A stretch of 64,000 bases of DNA, from NCBI GenBank assembly GCA_024233005.1, contig JACKQE010000018.1, positions 14,070 to 78,069 on the forward strand. Direction: 5' to 3'. This document shows positions 1 through 8,545 of the stretch, one piece after another. This DNA comes from Akkermansiaceae bacterium (GTDB lineage: Bacteria > Verrucomicrobiota > Verrucomicrobiia > Verrucomicrobiales > DEV007). Below the pieces are notes generated by a model, which was not told where the DNA came from, did not search any database, and saw nothing but the letters and a program-made list of their open reading frames with translations. The position numbers and the translations under genes are program-made. How positions within the stretch are numbered: the stretch's first letter is position 1; each line of letters opens with the position of its first letter.

Positions 1-654
1 AATGCCTTTCATGGAAATACCTTCCGCTGCCTGCCATCGACTGTTGAACCAACGCGCCAGCAGATTGTGCAAGGGATGGTTGTTTGCCAGATGATCCTCC
101 CAAGCCGTCTCACTCCAGGGAGGCGTCCGGAAAGCCGGAAGGTTGTCGCTGGCGAGATCCTTGGCGGAGCCTTTGTAGATGCCCTGGGTGAAGCGCACGG
201 TGGCGTCCGCCTCGTCGTTATAAAGGCTCAACGTCATCCGGGGCCAGCGCACCATTCCGGCCAACAGCACCGGAAGCACGATCACCAGCAGGAGGGTCCT
301 CCACTTTCGATCCGGTTGAGAGAGGCCCGGCAACGGCTCCGGGACCGGCAGGGTCTTCCACCACCGCCAGGTTGCAACGAGTCCTCCCGTCACAAAAAGC
401 GCCAGCCAGGCCGCCACGGTCAGTCCTCCACGGACGAATACGAGGTATTTCACCATCGTTCGGTCCCCCCTCATCGTCCGCCACCACTGCGCCGCCGCAG
501 CGGCATCCCCCCCTTTCAACCAGACGAGGATCACTACTGCCACCAAGGCCAGCAGCCCCAGCACGATGAACCACCATGCGTCCCTCCGGACGCGGCGACA
601 CCCTTGCCATCCCCCATTTCGCGGGGTTCCGGATGACGCCACTGCTCCGCTCAT
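1..654 (-). CDS. Membrane glycosyltransferase, GT39/ArnT-like (N-terminal part, cut by window edge)
   Basis: The reading frame stays open from the ATG at 654 to the left edge, so only the first 218 residues are visible. It has a basic N-terminus, a hydrophobic segment at about residues 27-45, a second at about 75-95 and a third at about 120-135. After the third comes SLYNDEADATVRF, then NNHPLHN. An acidic pair on the first outer loop followed by an HP motif is typical of GT-C enzymes of the GT39/PMT/ArnT type, which move a sugar from a polyprenyl-phosphate carrier on the outer face of the inner membrane. Two hydrophobic segments precede the acidic loop in addition to the usual first helix, so the N-terminus is longer than usual. 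It lies 43 bases downstream of the DUF255 gene on the same strand. The acceptor cannot be inferred. Confidence 0.6.
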   Translation of the reverse strand, partial: MSGAVASSGTPRNGGWQGCRRVRRDAWWFIVLGLLALVAVVILVWLKGGDAAAAAQWWRTMRGDRTMVKYLVFVRGGLTVAAWLALFVTGGLVATWRWWKTLPVPEPLPGLSQPDRKWRTLLLVIVLPVLLAGMVRWPRMTLSLYNDEADATVRFTQGIYKGSAKDLASDNLPAFRTPPWSETAWEDHLANNHPLHNLLARWFNSRWQAAEGISMKGI

Positions 655-697
655 GGTACCGGAATGGATTGTCCTGTGCTCCCAGCCGTCAGAACCA

Positions 698-2893
698 TCA
701 CTTTTTCATGAGTTCCAGCATTTGGCCGATCTCGGTGACTGGCAGGTTGCAGGCGAAATTCCGGCACACGTAGGCCGTGGCCTTGCCGTCAATGCTGGTT
801 TGGCCCGCGGTGTAGGCAGCCACCTTGGTGACCGGGGGCGCATCGCCATCAGGCCGCAGCAGGACGACTTTGCTGGGGAGATACGGCTTGCGGAGAGCGG
901 CAATCATGGCCTTGGTATCTGCGGCGGCAGGATCGCCCGCAATCACGATCTCCAGGCTGGGTCCGAGCAGAAAATCAGCCCCGCAAAGCACAAAAGGAAA
1001 CGCCGAAGGCTGCCGCAGGATGTCCGCCGAAAAGGCTTTGATGAGGGCATCGGCTTTCTCCTCCAGCGAGGAATCCCCCGTGATGCGGTGCAGGCGCACC
1101 AAATTGAGCAAGGCCGCCGCATTCCCGCTGGGATAAGCGCCGCCATAGATCTTCTTGGACCGTGCGATCAGCGACTCCGCATCATTGGCAGTCATGAAAA
1201 AAGCTCCTCCCTGGGGATCCCAAAAATGATCGAGCGCGGATTGGTTGAGCCGCACCGCGTGCTCCAGATAGATCGGATCAAAACAGGTTTCGTAAAGATC
1301 CAACAGTCCCCAGGTAAGGAACGCATAATCCTCAAGGTGCGCCGTCAGACCGGCCTCTCCGTGCCGGTAACGCTTCAACAGGCGTCCATCCGGCCGGCTC
1401 AGCTTGGCGATCACGAAATCGGCCGCTTTCTTCGCCGCGGCGGTGTAGGCCTCATCTCCCAGCACCTGCCCGGCCTTTGCAAAGGCCGCGATCATGAGAC
1501 CGTTCCAGTCGGTGAGGATCTTGTCGTCCTTCTGGGGATGAACCCGCTTCTCACGTTCAAAGAATAACTTCTGCCGCATCGGCTCCAGCCGTTTCCTTTC
1601 TTCGTCCGTGAGAGGGGATCGCAGGTGGGGAATATTGGCACCGGTGACCTTCCCGCTCGCCTCATCGGAAAAGTTGCCCTCGGGAGTGAGGTTGTAGAGT
1701 TGAATGTAAAAGGCGGCATCCTCCGTGCCCAGGATGGCTTTGATCTCCGCCACCGTCCAAACATAGAATTTTCCCTCCACTCCCTCGCTGTCAGCATCCT
1801 CCGCAGAGTAAAAACCTCCTTCCGGACTCGTCATGTCGCACAGGACATAGCCGAGAATTTCCCGGGCCATGCGGGCATAGTCTTCTTTGCCGGTGGCCTG
1901 ATAGGTTTCGACGCAGGCCAGGGTCATCATGGCCTGGTCATAGAGCATTTTCTCGAAATGGGGGACCAGCCAGACCGCATCGGTCGAGTAGCGGTGGATG
2001 CCATGCCCCACCTGGTCATAGACGCCTCCCTGATGCATCGAAACGAGCGATTTTTCAACCATCTCCAGATCTTTGGCATCACCGGAACGCTTCCAGTGTC
2101 GGAGCAAAAAAAGCAGGTTGGCCGGGGTCGGAAATTTCGGCTGGGAGCCGAAGCCTCCATTGGCCGCATCAAACCGGCGGGCGAGTTCGCGGGATCCGTT
2201 GTCCAATGTGTCCGGCGCGAGGGCCCCGCCGGGAGAACCACCGGTCATGTCCTTGAGCTGCCCGGCGATGTTTTCCGCAACTGAATCGATTTCGGCACGC
2301 CGGTTTTTCCAGGCATCCGTGAGCTGGTTGAGAAGATCGACAATCCCGGGACGTCCTCCCCTCCCCGTTTTGGGTATGTAGGTACCGGCAAAAAAGGGCT
2401 TTTTGTCAGGGGTCAGCATTACCGTCATCGGCCAGCCCCCGCTTCCGGTCAGAGCCTGGGTCACGGTCATGTAGATTTCATCAATGTCGGGACGTTCCTC
2501 ACGATCCACCTTGACCGGAATGAATCCGGCGTTGATAACCGCCGCGACGCCTTCGTCCTCGAAGGATTCGTGCTCCATGACGTGGCACCAATGGCAGGTG
2601 GTGTATCCGATGGAAAGAAACACGGGCTTGTTCTGCTCTTTCGCCATCCGGAATGCCTCTTCCCCCCATGGATGCCAGTCGACGGGATTGGCGGCATGCT
2701 GGAGGAGATAGGGACTTTTTTCAAAGATCAGGCGGTTGAAATCGGTTCCCCCATCCGGTGGCAGCTTGGCGATGGTCTCGGCCGGTGGCAAAGGCTTGCG
2801 GAGATGGGGCGTTTCCTCGGAATGGCTCATGAAAGGAGTAAAGGTCAGGGCAACAGCAGTCGCTGCAAGAGAAAGGAAAGCGGGGAATCGCAT
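698..2893 (-). CDS. Thioredoxin-fold DUF255 protein (YyaL/SPATA20 family), exported
   Basis: The N-terminal third is a DUF255 thioredoxin-like domain with the family hallmark CHWCH (about residues 100-104 from this start), preceded by FEKSPYLLQHAANPVDW and followed by VDREERPDID and GGWPMTVMLTP, all highly conserved in the family. The remaining 500 residues form the alpha-helical barrel resembling glycosidases and epimerases, with KILTDWNGLMI and SGNAAALLNL. Total length is 731 residues, slightly longer than usual because of an N-terminal signal-like segment (FPAFLSLAATAVALTF). I chose the ATG at 2893 because it puts the hydrophobic segment right at the N-terminus; an ATG at 2911 adds six residues. 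The biochemical role of the family is not established. It may sit in a run with the SGNH gene upstream and the glycosyltransferase downstream. Confidence 0.9.
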   Translation of the reverse strand: MRFPAFLSLAATAVALTFTPFMSHSEETPHLRKPLPPAETIAKLPPDGGTDFNRLIFEKSPYLLQHAANPVDWHPWGEEAFRMAKEQNKPVFLSIGYTTCHWCHVMEHESFEDEGVAAVINAGFIPVKVDREERPDIDEIYMTVTQALTGSGGWPMTVMLTPDKKPFFAGTYIPKTGRGGRPGIVDLLNQLTDAWKNRRAEIDSVAENIAGQLKDMTGGSPGGALAPDTLDNGSRELARRFDAANGGFGSQPKFPTPANLLFLLRHWKRSGDAKDLEMVEKSLVSMHQGGVYDQVGHGIHRYSTDAVWLVPHFEKMLYDQAMMTLACVETYQATGKEDYARMAREILGYVLCDMTSPEGGFYSAEDADSEGVEGKFYVWTVAEIKAILGTEDAAFYIQLYNLTPEGNFSDEASGKVTGANIPHLRSPLTDEERKRLEPMRQKLFFEREKRVHPQKDDKILTDWNGLMIAAFAKAGQVLGDEAYTAAAKKAADFVIAKLSRPDGRLLKRYRHGEAGLTAHLEDYAFLTWGLLDLYETCFDPIYLEHAVRLNQSALDHFWDPQGGAFFMTANDAESLIARSKKIYGGAYPSGNAAALLNLVRLHRITGDSSLEEKADALIKAFSADILRQPSAFPFVLCGADFLLGPSLEIVIAGDPAAADTKAMIAALRKPYLPSKVVLLRPDGDAPPVTKVAAYTAGQTSIDGKATAYVCRNFACNLPVTEIGQMLELMKK

Positions 2894-2938
2894 GGGAAAA
2901 GAGTCTGCCATCGGAAGCGCGCCGGAGCGAACGTTTTC

Positions 2939-4912
2939 TCAGGGCCGGATCGGATCCGGAGGCGGCGGAGGTCGGTGAATACGGAATCCGAGAACCTTGC
3001 CCATGGTCTCTGGAAATGGGGGCACGGTCAGCACGTGGGGACGATTGGACAGTTGGTCAGCCAAGGTCACGGAAAAAGTCTCCCCAGCCGTGCCGGCGAA
3101 GTTCACCCGGGACTGGGTGGCTCTGAGCACCTGCCAGGAAAATAGGTCCCCGGCACGGTTGGAATGCCGCCCGTCGGCCTCCACCCGTCGGCGCCAGAGC
3201 GCGATGGGCACTGAGATCTGACCAGAATCACTGACAAAATCAGTCCCGTTGTTTCCCCGTCCATCATACCCGGTCACACTGCCGAGCAGCTCGAAATCAC
3301 CGGTGTCACTGGTCATGCGAAGGGTCCAGGCCTGGGGAATGAGGCTCCCCGCAGGCCCCAGCCGAATCTGATGAGGGGAACGATCCGCCGCAAGCCCTTT
3401 GGCCGGTTTGGCATTGCCGCCCCCCGGCAGGATCAACGTCGTGACGAAGGCCGGCACTTGGTCCAGCGGCACCCCATCCAAAAGCACGGGTTGCTTCAAG
3501 CCGTCTCCCCACATTCCGCCCTCCGGACGGCGCTCCCCGATCAGGTCAATCCGGATCCCCCGGAACCGAACGACCAAGCCCTGCTCCCCAGTCACTTCGA
3601 TGCCCTCTGCAACGCCGGCAGGGCCCGCCTCTTTGACCCAGAGGGAATGCTCGCGTTCCTCCGGCCGGTATGCCGGCTGCGCGGATTCGACGAGATGCCG
3701 GCAAATGTTCTCGTTGATCACCAGGGCGCCATGGTCATTCTGGTGCACCGCGTCCTTGAGCAGCCAGGGAATCGGTTGCTGATGCTCGCGCAGATAGGCC
3801 GCCCACTCCCGGCGGTTGTCCACCCACTCGCAGCCGTGGCTCAGCGCCACCAGCCGCACGGCGTCCCACTCGGGGGCATTCACGGTGGCTCCGGTGATCT
3901 CCCGGTCCTGCTCCCGGAGATGGAGACTGGCAACCAGAATATCCGCCGTGCAGTGCTGACGGAAATCCCCCAGCATTTTGTCGAGGTCGGCCGCCTTGCC
4001 ACCCGAATAGAGGATGACCAGATCGGGCTTCTTTCCCAGGACATGCTGCCTCATCCACCCGCGGGTGAAATCATACTCCACCGCCGAACCGACGTGTTTT
4101 TCATAGAGAACTGGGGGCGCCCCGGGGAAATGTTCCCGGATCCACTGGATGAGGCATTCGCCATTGCCCAGCATATTGGTGTAGCTTGAACCAATTCCCA
4201 TGATGCGAAGCGGTTCCCGGGGACGCTGCGGATCCTTCAGCTTGGCGATGAAACCGGCCAGAAACCGCCCATCCTCCGGCCGCGGGGAGAGATCCCGGGC
4301 GGGAAACTGCGACCGCCAGAGAGCATAGGCCGCGGCGAACTCCTCCTCCCCCGCCTCCCGGCACCGGAGATCGTCGATCCCGGGCTCTCCGGGGGGAAAG
4401 GTAAGGGACCAATGCAACGCTGTCGCTCCGGGGGCGGCCCGGGCGAAAAAGGCAGCGCGCTGCCAGGTTCCCCGGGTATCCGGCAGGTGGAGAGGGCTGG
4501 TTTTTCCGAAATACACCAGATCGGTCACCGAGGTCGCGGAACCCTGTGATGTTCCCTCGCTCCGAATCCAGGCGGTCATGACGTAAGGCCGGCCTTCCCG
4601 TGCTGGCACTTCCAGATGGATGCTGTTCCGCCCTGCTGCGCGTCCGATCAGGCAGGCCTTCCCGGAAGGCGCGCTGCCATCCTCCACCCGTCGGAAGAGA
4701 CCGGGCTGGAGGATGGCTCCCGCCGTCAAAGGGTCTTCGAAATCTCCGTTGGGCAGATCCAGCCAAGGAAAGCCCCCCGGATTCGTCCATTCATTCCCGG
4801 AAACCACCGTCAGTCCGACTTCGGGCTCCTCCGCCCGGGCCATCTGCTGTGCCCTCGACACCGGTCCCGGCAGACAAAGTAGGAGGAGCAAGGAGGTTCC
4901 CAACGATCTCAT
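2939..4912 (-). CDS. Secreted SGNH/GDSL-type esterase with carbohydrate-binding-like N-terminal domain
   Basis: The 657-residue product starts with a signal peptide (LGTSLLLLLCLPGPVSRAQ). Residues about 35-195 look like a jelly-roll, CBM-like domain (DLPNGDFEDP, then a beta-rich stretch ending GIDDLRC). The SGNH hydrolase core follows at about 225-440: GIGSSYTNMLG takes the place of the GDS nucleophile block, LVILYSGGKAADLD is block III-like, and DAVHQNDHGALV carries the catalytic Asp and His. A C-terminal beta-rich domain of about 200 residues has no clear assignment. The frame is open upstream to 5560, but the ATG at 4912 is the one that starts the signal peptide. SGNH enzymes of this architecture usually remove acetyl or similar esters from polysaccharides. 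The substrate here is unknown. Confidence 0.75.
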   Translation of the reverse strand: MRSLGTSLLLLLCLPGPVSRAQQMARAEEPEVGLTVVSGNEWTNPGGFPWLDLPNGDFEDPLTAGAILQPGLFRRVEDGSAPSGKACLIGRAAGRNSIHLEVPAREGRPYVMTAWIRSEGTSQGSATSVTDLVYFGKTSPLHLPDTRGTWQRAAFFARAAPGATALHWSLTFPPGEPGIDDLRCREAGEEEFAAAYALWRSQFPARDLSPRPEDGRFLAGFIAKLKDPQRPREPLRIMGIGSSYTNMLGNGECLIQWIREHFPGAPPVLYEKHVGSAVEYDFTRGWMRQHVLGKKPDLVILYSGGKAADLDKMLGDFRQHCTADILVASLHLREQDREITGATVNAPEWDAVRLVALSHGCEWVDNRREWAAYLREHQQPIPWLLKDAVHQNDHGALVINENICRHLVESAQPAYRPEEREHSLWVKEAGPAGVAEGIEVTGEQGLVVRFRGIRIDLIGERRPEGGMWGDGLKQPVLLDGVPLDQVPAFVTTLILPGGGNAKPAKGLAADRSPHQIRLGPAGSLIPQAWTLRMTSDTGDFELLGSVTGYDGRGNNGTDFVSDSGQISVPIALWRRRVEADGRHSNRAGDLFSWQVLRATQSRVNFAGTAGETFSVTLADQLSNRPHVLTVPPFPETMGKVLGFRIHRPPPPPDPIRP

Positions 4913-5056
4913 GACCAACCAGCATGCCTCCGCCGATGGTCGCGTGCAAGAAAGTTCCGGCTCCCCTTGAACACCATGACGATCACGCCATGAGGTGCGC
5001 ATTGCGTTTCCGGAGAATCTGTGTCTTTCTATGGGGCGACTCCCTCTCTGACCTTC

Positions 5057-7483
5057 ATGCCAGTCACCGCCCAGCTCAGCTTTTCCGCGCCGGACTGGAT
5101 GGTCTATGCGGTAGCCGGCGGCATCCTGGCCTTCCTCACCCTGATCTTTGCCTACTCCCGGGGGCCTCTCCGGGGATGGCCGCGCTGGCTCGCACTTTTC
5201 CTCAAAGGCCTCGGCCTCGCCCTGCTCTGCCTCTGTCTGCTCGAACCCTCCTGGACTGACACGCAGCCCCGCAAAGCCTCGAATGACCTGCTGGTGCTGG
5301 CAGACAACGGAGCCCGGCTCCGGGTCAAGCCTCCCGGGGCCACCGAATCGACCGGCGACCGGCTCTCTACCGCCCTTCGCGGTGACGTTCCCCACACCCT
5401 CGCCCCGTGGCTGGAACGTTTGGGCCATGATTTCCGGCTCCAGACCTATGTGGTGGACTCCCGGACCCGGCGGACAGCGGATTTTTCCGAGTTGGACCAC
5501 ACGGGCTATGCCACGACCATGCTGACCGCCCTCGCCAGTCTGCGGGAGCGTTTCAACCAACGCCCCGTCGCCGCGGCCGTCCTTTTCACCGATGGCAATG
5601 GGGCCGACACGGCCGCGTTGGAGGAGGTCCTCACCAGGCTCAAAGAAAAACCGGTTCCCGTCTTTGCCGTCGTCGGGGGGATCAGCGATCCCGGCGCCCA
5701 GGACATCAGTGTGACTGCCGTCACTTCAGAGGTCTCCCCTTTTGAAGATGCTCCGGTCACCCTGACGGTCGACCTGACCTCCCGGGGTTTGGAGGGACGT
5801 TCCCTCACGGTCCTGGTCCTGGACGAAGGGGGCAAGGAAATGTCCCGCCAAAGTGCCGCCGTCTCCCCGCTTCCCTCCGGGTCATCACCCGGGAGCCTTT
5901 CCTCGCAAACCATGAGAATCCGGGTGCCCAACGCGCCGCCCGGTCTCTCCTTCCAGCGGGTGCTAGCGGTGGAATCGTCGCTCGCCGATGCCGCGTCCCG
6001 TCCCGATGCCCTCAAGTCGATGTCGAAAGAGATCACCTTGGAAAACAATGTCCGTCTCGTGGCCTCGGACCGGGGTCAGGGACCGTTCCGCGTTCTCTAC
6101 GTCTCGGGTCGCCCCAACTGGGATTTCAAATTTCTCCGGCGCGCCCTCACTACGGACAGCGATGTCCAGCTGGTCAGTCTCATCCGCATTGCCCGCCGGG
6201 AACCCAAGTTTGAGTGGCGGGGACGCGCCGGCGAGTCCACCAATCCCCTCTTCCGCGGATTTCAGAGCGACATCCCCGAGGAGACCCAACGCTACGACCA
6301 ACCCGTGCTGATCCGCCTCGGCACCTCGGCACCGGAGGAGTTGCGGGAGGGGTTCCCCAAGACCGACACCGAACTGTTCGGACAATACCGCGCCATCGTC
6401 CTCGACGACATTGAGGCGGACTTTTTCACCCAGGAGCAACAGAATCTCCTGGAACGATTCGTGTCCCGCCGGGGAGGTTCACTCCTCATGATGGGGGGAC
6501 AGGAATGTTTCCGTCAGGGAGGCTGGGACCGCACCGCGGTGGGGAGAATGCTTCCCGTGTATCTCGATCGGATCCAGGCGGGACCGCCGCCGCTCGCGGC
6601 CCGCTACGCTCTGACCCGGGAAGGCTTTCTGGAACCTTGGCTGCGTCTTCGTTCCGACCAGGGGGAAGAGGAAAAACGTCTCGCCTTCATGCCAGAATTC
6701 CAGGCAATCAATGCGACCGCCGCGATCAAGCCGGGAGCAAGCCTTCTGGCCACGGTGACCGATTCGCAACAGCGCATCCTCCCCGCGCTGGCCACGCAAC
6801 GCTTTGGCGAAGGGCGCAGCGCCGCGCTTCTGGTCGCCGACATGTGGCGCTGGGGACTCAAGGACACCGAACTGCATGCCGACCTCGACAAGTCCTGGCG
6901 CCAGCTGTTCCGATGGCTCGTCGTCGACACCCCCGACCGGGTTACTCTGGAGACGACCCGCGATTCCGATACCGGCAGGGATCGGGTCCGTTTTCAAGTG
7001 AGGGCCAGAGATGCTTCCTGGCGCGGGCTCGATGACGCCACCGTCAAACTCACCGTTACTCTGCCCGATCAGAGCACCGAGGATCTCCACGCCGAGGCCA
7101 GCCTCGCCGAACCCGGACTCTTTGAAGTCAACTTTCAGCCCCAGGAACCTGGCGCCTACCGGGCGATGGCAAAAGTCATTGACCCAGAAGGCAAAACTGT
7201 CGCCGAAAAAATCACCGGTTGGACCGTCAACACAGCCGCCGAAGAATTCCGCACCCTGTCCCCCAACCTCCCGCTGCTGGAAACGCTCACCCGGGCCACG
7301 GGAGGACGCGTCCTCCAACCGGAGGAGGCGGCCACGCTGCCGGATCTCCTCGCCCGCATCGATGCTCCGGTCATGGAAACTTCCACACGACCACTCTGGC
7401 ATCTGCCCTGGATTTTTCTGCTCGCCCTGCTGTGCTTTCTCGGGGAGTGGACCCTGCGCCGCTGGAAAGGAGGCACGCTGTGA
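5057..7483 (+). CDS. Membrane VWA-like / glutamine-amidotransferase-like protein
   Basis: The product has 808 residues, with two N-terminal membrane helices (about residues 14-34 and 43-63) and one C-terminal helix ending WTLRRWKGG. The region in between begins with a VWA-like fold: NDLLVLADNG sits where a MIDAS strand (DTSxS) is expected and has lost the serines, while AAAVLFTDGNGADT keeps the later strand. A GATase1/ThuA-like domain follows (YRAIVLDDIEADFFT, then GGSLLMMGGQECF), then Ig-like segments near the C-terminus. Proteins of this plan are common in PVC bacteria and Bacteroidetes next to MoxR/BatA-type clusters; their function is not known. The start at 5057 places the first helix at the N-terminus; an ATG-less extension to 5021 is also open. 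Its stop overlaps the next start. Confidence 0.75.
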   Translation: MPVTAQLSFSAPDWMVYAVAGGILAFLTLIFAYSRGPLRGWPRWLALFLKGLGLALLCLCLLEPSWTDTQPRKASNDLLVLADNGARLRVKPPGATESTGDRLSTALRGDVPHTLAPWLERLGHDFRLQTYVVDSRTRRTADFSELDHTGYATTMLTALASLRERFNQRPVAAAVLFTDGNGADTAALEEVLTRLKEKPVPVFAVVGGISDPGAQDISVTAVTSEVSPFEDAPVTLTVDLTSRGLEGRSLTVLVLDEGGKEMSRQSAAVSPLPSGSSPGSLSSQTMRIRVPNAPPGLSFQRVLAVESSLADAASRPDALKSMSKEITLENNVRLVASDRGQGPFRVLYVSGRPNWDFKFLRRALTTDSDVQLVSLIRIARREPKFEWRGRAGESTNPLFRGFQSDIPEETQRYDQPVLIRLGTSAPEELREGFPKTDTELFGQYRAIVLDDIEADFFTQEQQNLLERFVSRRGGSLLMMGGQECFRQGGWDRTAVGRMLPVYLDRIQAGPPPLAARYALTREGFLEPWLRLRSDQGEEEKRLAFMPEFQAINATAAIKPGASLLATVTDSQQRILPALATQRFGEGRSAALLVADMWRWGLKDTELHADLDKSWRQLFRWLVVDTPDRVTLETTRDSDTGRDRVRFQVRARDASWRGLDDATVKLTVTLPDQSTEDLHAEASLAEPGLFEVNFQPQEPGAYRAMAKVIDPEGKTVAEKITGWTVNTAAEEFRTLSPNLPLLETLTRATGGRVLQPEEAATLPDLLARIDAPVMETSTRPLWHLPWIFLLALLCFLGEWTLRRWKGGTL

Positions 7484-8499
7484 ACTGCTCTTCCCTGCTT
7501 CCGCTCCTCGCCGCTCTGGTGACTGCGGTGCCTCTGACCGCGCAGGAAACGGCGCCACCCGGACGCGAAATCCTTATTGTCCTGGGCATTCCCGGCATTG
7601 AGGAATATGCGCAGCGATTCCGGCAAACCGCCGAAACCTGGAAGGAGGCGGCGGAGCGCGGCAAAGCGCAGGTCACTCAGATCGCTGGCAGCGTGGAGGA
7701 TGCGTCCGCCTTGAAAGCAAGGATCGATGCATTACGCGCCAAGCCGCCCGAAGAGCTTTGGATCATCCTCATCGGTCATGGCACCTTCGATGGCAAGCAG
7801 ACCAAATTCGCGGTGAACGGCCCTGATTTCACCGACAAAGATCTCGCCGCCTGGCTCAAGGACTTTCCCCGTCCTGTGGTGGTGATCAATGGAGCTTCCT
7901 CCAGCGCGCCGTTTCTGACTTCGCTGGCAGGTCCCGACCGGGTCGTGATCACCGCCACGAAAAGTGCCGGGGAAATCTACTACGCCCGTTTCGGCGAGTA
8001 TTTCGCCACCGCCATCAGTGGGGATCCGGAAGCCGACCTGGACAATGATGAGCAGGTTTCCCTGCTTGAGGCTTATCTCTATGCCTCACACAAAGTCGAA
8101 GGATTTTACACCGATGAAGGCCGGATCGCCACCGAGCACGCGCTGTTGGACGACAATGGCGATGGCAAGGGCGCCCGGGCGGAATGGTTCGAGGGAGTCC
8201 GCGCCGTGAAGTCCCCGGACGCCAAGGCCACACCGGATGGCGAACGGGCCCAACAACTGGTCCTCGTCCCCAATGCCGCCGATGCCCAACTCTCAGCGGA
8301 ACAACGCCGGCACCGCGACGCCTTGGAACAAGAACTCCGCGCCCTCGCCAAGGAGCGTGCCACCATCGGCGAGGAAGCTTTCTATGCCAAAGCCGAAACC
8401 CTCCTGCGCCAATTGGCCGCGATCTCCGCAACGGTGAAGGAACCCGGGAACAGCACCGGAAACGGGAAACCCAAGCCGACTTCCCCTCGGGCGCCCTGA
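7480..8499 (+). CDS. Secreted caspase/legumain-like protein lacking the catalytic cysteine, with two EF-hand loops
   Basis: The GTG at 7480 overlaps the TGA of the preceding gene (GTGA), suggesting coupled translation. The 339-residue product has a signal peptide (SLLPLLAALVTAVPLTAQ). Residues 30-180 look like a caspase/C13-type alpha-beta fold: ELWIILIGHGT provides the usual His (H100) and PVVVINGASSSAPF lies where the catalytic Cys would be, but shows only Ala and Ser. Two 12-residue EF-hand-type calcium loops follow, DLDNDEQVSLLE (186-197) and DDNGDGKGARAE (224-235). The C-terminal 70 residues are helical and charged. I infer a non-peptidase or pseudo-enzyme that may bind calcium in the periplasm. 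Related sequences with a Ser/Ala-rich loop exist in other bacteria as I remember them, so this may be a family trait. Confidence 0.65.
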   Translation: MNCSSLLPLLAALVTAVPLTAQETAPPGREILIVLGIPGIEEYAQRFRQTAETWKEAAERGKAQVTQIAGSVEDASALKARIDALRAKPPEELWIILIGHGTFDGKQTKFAVNGPDFTDKDLAAWLKDFPRPVVVINGASSSAPFLTSLAGPDRVVITATKSAGEIYYARFGEYFATAISGDPEADLDNDEQVSLLEAYLYASHKVEGFYTDEGRIATEHALLDDNGDGKGARAEWFEGVRAVKSPDAKATPDGERAQQLVLVPNAADAQLSAEQRRHRDALEQELRALAKERATIGEEAFYAKAETLLRQLAAISATVKEPGNSTGNGKPKPTSPRAP

Positions 8500-8545
8500 A
8501 AAACCCGCTGGAAAATGCCCCGCTCCCGGCGCACCGTGGCGAGGT

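Noticed and set aside
4913..5560. Upstream extension of the SGNH esterase frame
   Set aside because: The added 216 residues have no signal or family match and precede a good signal peptide at 4912; they also lie antisense to the start of the VWA-like gene.
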